Translations under genes and position numbers: made by a program
Part shown: positions 12,792 through 15,350 of the stretch, piece by piece
Numbering within the stretch: the stretch's first letter is position 1
How the letters are laid out: each line of letters opens with the position of its first letter
Notes under the pieces: model-generated
What the model was told of the DNA's origin: nothing
Seen by the model: the letters and a program-made list of their open reading frames with translations, nothing else
Database searches by the model: none
Source: JBBATK01 sp046052705
Lineage (GTDB): Bacteria; Bacteroidota; Ignavibacteria; Kapaibacteriales; NICIL-2
Reading direction: 5' to 3'
DNA: 15,350 nucleotides
Assembly (NCBI GenBank): GCA_046052705.1
Contig: JBJOLU010000012.1
Location: 1-15,350 of the forward strand

Positions 12792-15173
12792 TTAAAACGA
12801 GAAATTCCACGCGATGCTGGGAATAATGGGGAACAAGGTCAACTGCTTCAGAACCCACTTCGACGTTTTAGTTGCCGGATCATAATCTTGCTCAAAGTAT
12901 TGAGCAAAGGGGTTTAAGCGGTTGTATGCATTATACACGCTAAGGTTAATTACAGACTCCAGCCCAAACACCGTTGTCTTGAATCCAAGATTTATATCCA
13001 AGCGGTGATAGGCCGGAAGGCGATACCCGTTTCTGTCGGTAAATGTTTGCTCCACGGCGGGCTCGCTATTGCCGGGGTCTACCCCGCCAAACGAGAACTG
13101 ACCTGTGGGCATCGTGTAGGCAAAACCTGTACCGTACACCCACGACACTCCCAAATCGATACTCTTGGACAGCTTGTAACTAAGTGTAATCGATGCATCG
13201 TGCCGCCGATCGTAGCGAGCAAAAAACTCTTTGCCTTTATTCAGCTCGGCAAAGGTGCGAGTGGTCCACGATAGCGTGTAGCCTATCCATCCGGTTAGGT
13301 CGCCCAAGCGCTTGTTCAGGAAAAACTCAACACCATAGGCGCGGCCGTCCCCACGAGTGAACTGCGACTCTAGCGGCGCACCGAACAGCGTAAAGCTGGC
13401 GGTATCCTTGTATTCGTAAAGGTTTCGCATATCCTTGTAGTAGCCCTCCACTTGCACCACGTACTCTTTCTCGTTGCCCAATCCCAATTCCCAGCCAAGT
13501 ATATACTGCTCCGAGCGCTCCGGGCGAATGGTCTTGGTGGACGGAAACCAGAGATCGGTGGGTAGGTTGATATCGTTGCGCACTATAAGGTGCAGAAACT
13601 GATGTGCCACCGCGTACGACGACGTAATCTTCAACGAGGGCGTTAGCTCGTAGGCCAGCTGCAGTCTGGGCTCCAGAGCAAACATATCGGCATTGGGAAA
13701 GTAATATCCGCGAAGTCCCGCATTTGCAGACAATCCCTTGCTAATAGTCCACTCGTCCTGCACGTACAGTGCTGCATCCAGAGCAGGGGTACTGCTGGAG
13801 CGAATCACGAAGCCGGAGAAATCCAGACTGTCGGAAACATCGTTGGTAAAGTCGTGTGAAGTAAGCTCAAAGCCGGCTTTGATGGTATGGTCTTGAGAGA
13901 GATAATAGGTGGCGTCGCCTTTGGTTGTGATGTCGGCAATCTTCGACAGGGAATAAAACGCCAAGTAGTCGTTGGTGCGCAGGTCTGTTTTAAAATCGTA
14001 TTTGGTGTAAATCACACTAAGGTTGGTAAATAATTCCGGCGATACAATATGCATCCATCGGGTATTGAAGGTGGCATTGCCCCAACCTATATCTAAATCA
14101 AAACCATCGTTTGGCGGGCCGTCCAGGACATCCCGCCCGAAAAATCCGCTGACGGTAAGGCGATCGTTCTCGCCGATCTTCCACGTAAGCTTTGCATTGG
14201 CATCATAGAAATAATACCCCGGCGTGGATGAGGCATCCGAGTTTGGCATCGCAATCTTTGAAACCAGGTCTAGATACATGCGCCGGCCGGAGAGCATAAA
14301 GGTAACGTCGTCGCCTATGGGTCCCTCCAGCAGTGCCTTTGCGGAGATAATACTCAACCCGCCCGCGCCGCGCACTCTCTCCGAGTTACCGTCTTTCATG
14401 GTCATGTCCAGCACCGACGACAATCGTCCGCCGTACTCAGCGGGGAAGCCGCCTTTAATTAAACGCACATCGCGCAACGCGTCGTTGTTGAAGGTACTCA
14501 AGAAACCACCCAAGTGCGATGGGTTGTACACCGTAATGCCATCCAAGAGAATGAGGTTCTGATCGGGCGATCCTCCGCGTATATATAATCCGCTTGATAA
14601 TTCGCTGGGCGATTTAACACCCGGCAATAATTGCAGCACTCTAAACACGTCAGTCTCGCCAAGCATCGCCGGCATCGATTTAATAAAATCAGAATTCACC
14701 GACACCGCACTGATACTGGAGGTGGGCGAAACATCTTCCCGCGATGCCAGCACTACTACATCGCTTGTTACTACATCCACGGGCTTCATGGTAAGTGCCA
14801 GCTGTTTCATTGAGCGCACCTGCTGCTCGCTGATACGCATCTGCACCGGTGCATATCCTATGCTTCGAATCTTCAAAACATAGGCACGCACTTCCAGTTT
14901 GGGAATTGAGAAGAAGCCATAGGTATTGGTTAGGGCGCCTCGCACGCTCGGCGCATCCTCGCTCACACTAAGCGAAACCGTCGCGCGGATAATTACCTCG
15001 CCCGTCAGGGAATCACGAACACTACCCGAGAGCGTGGCCTCTGCTCCATCCGCAAAAAGCGTCGTAGAACTAAACACGGAAAAAAGCAAGCCAAGCACCG
15101 CCACAACCACCGCCCCAATCGCACGGCGGCAGCCTTGCGCCCACTGCGCACACAGAAAAGAAATCAACATCAT
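12792..15173 (-). CDS. TonB-dependent receptor with N-terminal carboxypeptidase-regulatory-like domain
   Basis: This is a 793-residue outer-membrane receptor. A signal peptide occupies about 1-42 (long hydrophobic core, cleavage near LFADG). A CarboxypepD_reg-like beta-sandwich follows at about 46-130 (LSGSVRDSLTGEVI; FFSIPKLEVRAYVLKIRSIGYAP). The plug domain lies at about 145-265, with VFRVLQLLPGV, YIRGGSPDQNLILLDGI and GGFPAEYGGRLSSVLD. The rest is a beta-barrel ending WNFSF, with the terminal Phe recognised by the Bam machinery. An in-frame TTG at 15182 exists, but ATG at 15173 (or 15170) sits just after GAGGA, so I start at 15173. It precedes the DUF4249 gene by 60 bp. The substrate cannot be told from the sequence; siderophore, oligopeptide or metal complexes are all possible. 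Confidence 0.92.
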   Translation of the reverse strand: MMLISFLCAQWAQGCRRAIGAVVVAVLGLLFSVFSSTTLFADGAEATLSGSVRDSLTGEVIIRATVSLSVSEDAPSVRGALTNTYGFFSIPKLEVRAYVLKIRSIGYAPVQMRISEQQVRSMKQLALTMKPVDVVTSDVVVLASREDVSPTSSISAVSVNSDFIKSMPAMLGETDVFRVLQLLPGVKSPSELSSGLYIRGGSPDQNLILLDGITVYNPSHLGGFLSTFNNDALRDVRLIKGGFPAEYGGRLSSVLDMTMKDGNSERVRGAGGLSIISAKALLEGPIGDDVTFMLSGRRMYLDLVSKIAMPNSDASSTPGYYFYDANAKLTWKIGENDRLTVSGFFGRDVLDGPPNDGFDLDIGWGNATFNTRWMHIVSPELFTNLSVIYTKYDFKTDLRTNDYLAFYSLSKIADITTKGDATYYLSQDHTIKAGFELTSHDFTNDVSDSLDFSGFVIRSSSTPALDAALYVQDEWTISKGLSANAGLRGYYFPNADMFALEPRLQLAYELTPSLKITSSYAVAHQFLHLIVRNDINLPTDLWFPSTKTIRPERSEQYILGWELGLGNEKEYVVQVEGYYKDMRNLYEYKDTASFTLFGAPLESQFTRGDGRAYGVEFFLNKRLGDLTGWIGYTLSWTTRTFAELNKGKEFFARYDRRHDASITLSYKLSKSIDLGVSWVYGTGFAYTMPTGQFSFGGVDPGNSEPAVEQTFTDRNGYRLPAYHRLDINLGFKTTVFGLESVINLSVYNAYNRLNPFAQYFEQDYDPATKTSKWVLKQLTLFPIIPSIAWNFSF

Positions 15174-15203
15174 GGTCCTCAAAGAGTTGCCTTAACGAAT
15201 GCC

Positions 15204-15233
15204 CGAAGATAATACCCGCCGGCAACATTCAAA
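15204..15233 (-). promoter_or_regulatory. Putative TTTG-N18-TATCTTCG promoter of the TonB receptor operon
   Basis: On the minus strand TTTG (rc of 15230-15233) is followed by 18 nt and TATCTTCG (rc of 15204-15211), 30 nt before the ATG at 15173. This mirrors the Bacteroidota -33/-7 architecture (TTTG, about 19 nt, TAnnTTTG). The -7 box matches the TAnnTTC(G/A) boxes before two other genes in the window at the same distance. Confidence 0.5.
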
Positions 15234-15247
15234 CATGAGTGAAGGAT

Positions 15248-15346
15248 TGGAAGCTCAACGATAGAGACGCCATCCCCGCGAGGTCTTCGAGCGAAGTCGA
15301 GAAGCAAGCGGGGTAGAACATCTGGAAGCTCAACGAAAGTGACGCT
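15248..15346. repeat. Composite REP-like repeat: tag - palindrome - tag
   Basis: Two 24-bp direct repeats, beginning TGGAAGCTCAACGA at 15248-15271 and 15323-15346, differ at three positions. They flank a palindromic element with arms CCCCGC (15274-15279) and GCGGGG (15308-15313) and an inner hairpin CTTCGAGCGAAG (15285-15296). CCCGCGAGGTCTTCGAGC is shared with the left-edge elements at 199. The repeats lie upstream of the TonB receptor gene. Confidence 0.7.
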
Positions 15347-15350
15347 CTTT

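Noticed and set aside
15174..15182. TTG at 15182 as start of the TonB receptor
   Set aside because: Two ATGs follow within 12 nt, preceded by a GAGGA Shine-Dalgarno-like sequence. The TTG would lie upstream of it.
15248..15346. CRISPR array from the two 24-bp direct repeats
   Set aside because: There are only two imperfect copies, the intervening sequence is palindromic and belongs to a dispersed family, and no cas genes are present.

Overview
This window most likely comes from a member of the FCB superphylum (Bacteroidota, Chlorobiota, Ignavibacteriota or Kapabacteria-like). Four things point there. The partial protein at the left edge ends in a type IX secretion (T9SS) C-terminal sorting domain. 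The right side carries a TonB-dependent receptor with an N-terminal carboxypeptidase-regulatory-like domain, paired with a DUF4249 lipoprotein. Few starts have a clear Shine-Dalgarno sequence. Several putative promoters carry a TAnnTTC(G/A) box that resembles the Bacteroidota -7 element TAnnTTTG. Base composition is roughly balanced, and the exact phylum cannot be fixed from the sequence alone. No rRNA, tRNA, transposase, phage gene or CRISPR array was seen.

Layout. 2-121 (+) is the tail of a T9SS-exported protein. 122-461 is non-coding and full of REP-like palindromic and short dispersed repeats. 462-1945 (-) is a tight three-gene operon: a DUF3050 protein with a heme-oxygenase-like fold, a small conserved membrane protein, and a DUF1801 protein. 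2132-3151 (-) is a Tat-exported purple acid phosphatase with all seven metal ligands. A 12-bp tandem repeat lies between it and 3261-3920 (-), a cation-dependent O-methyltransferase.

4158-11729 (+) is a complete self-regulated heavy-metal efflux locus: an OmpR-type response regulator, a sensor histidine kinase, a TolC/CzcC-type outer membrane channel, a CzcB-type periplasmic adaptor and a CzcA-type RND pump. Overlaps of 4 and 11 nt and a 1-nt gap join these genes. The exception is an 89-nt gap between kinase and channel that holds four TTAAG-like boxes spaced 11-12 bp apart, the best candidate operator of the regulator. Pump residues point to a divalent cation (Zn/Co/Cd/Ni class) and not Cu(I)/Ag(I).

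11871-15173 (-) is the TonB receptor followed by the DUF4249 lipoprotein, probably an outer-membrane uptake pair convergent with the efflux operon. The right edge (about 15248-15350) again holds REP-like repeats related to those on the left, so the block is bracketed by the same repeat family. No wholly new system is evident. The most interesting items are the operator between kinase and channel genes, the shared promoter box, the modular flanking repeats, and the DUF3050 operon with its inverted-repeat promoter.
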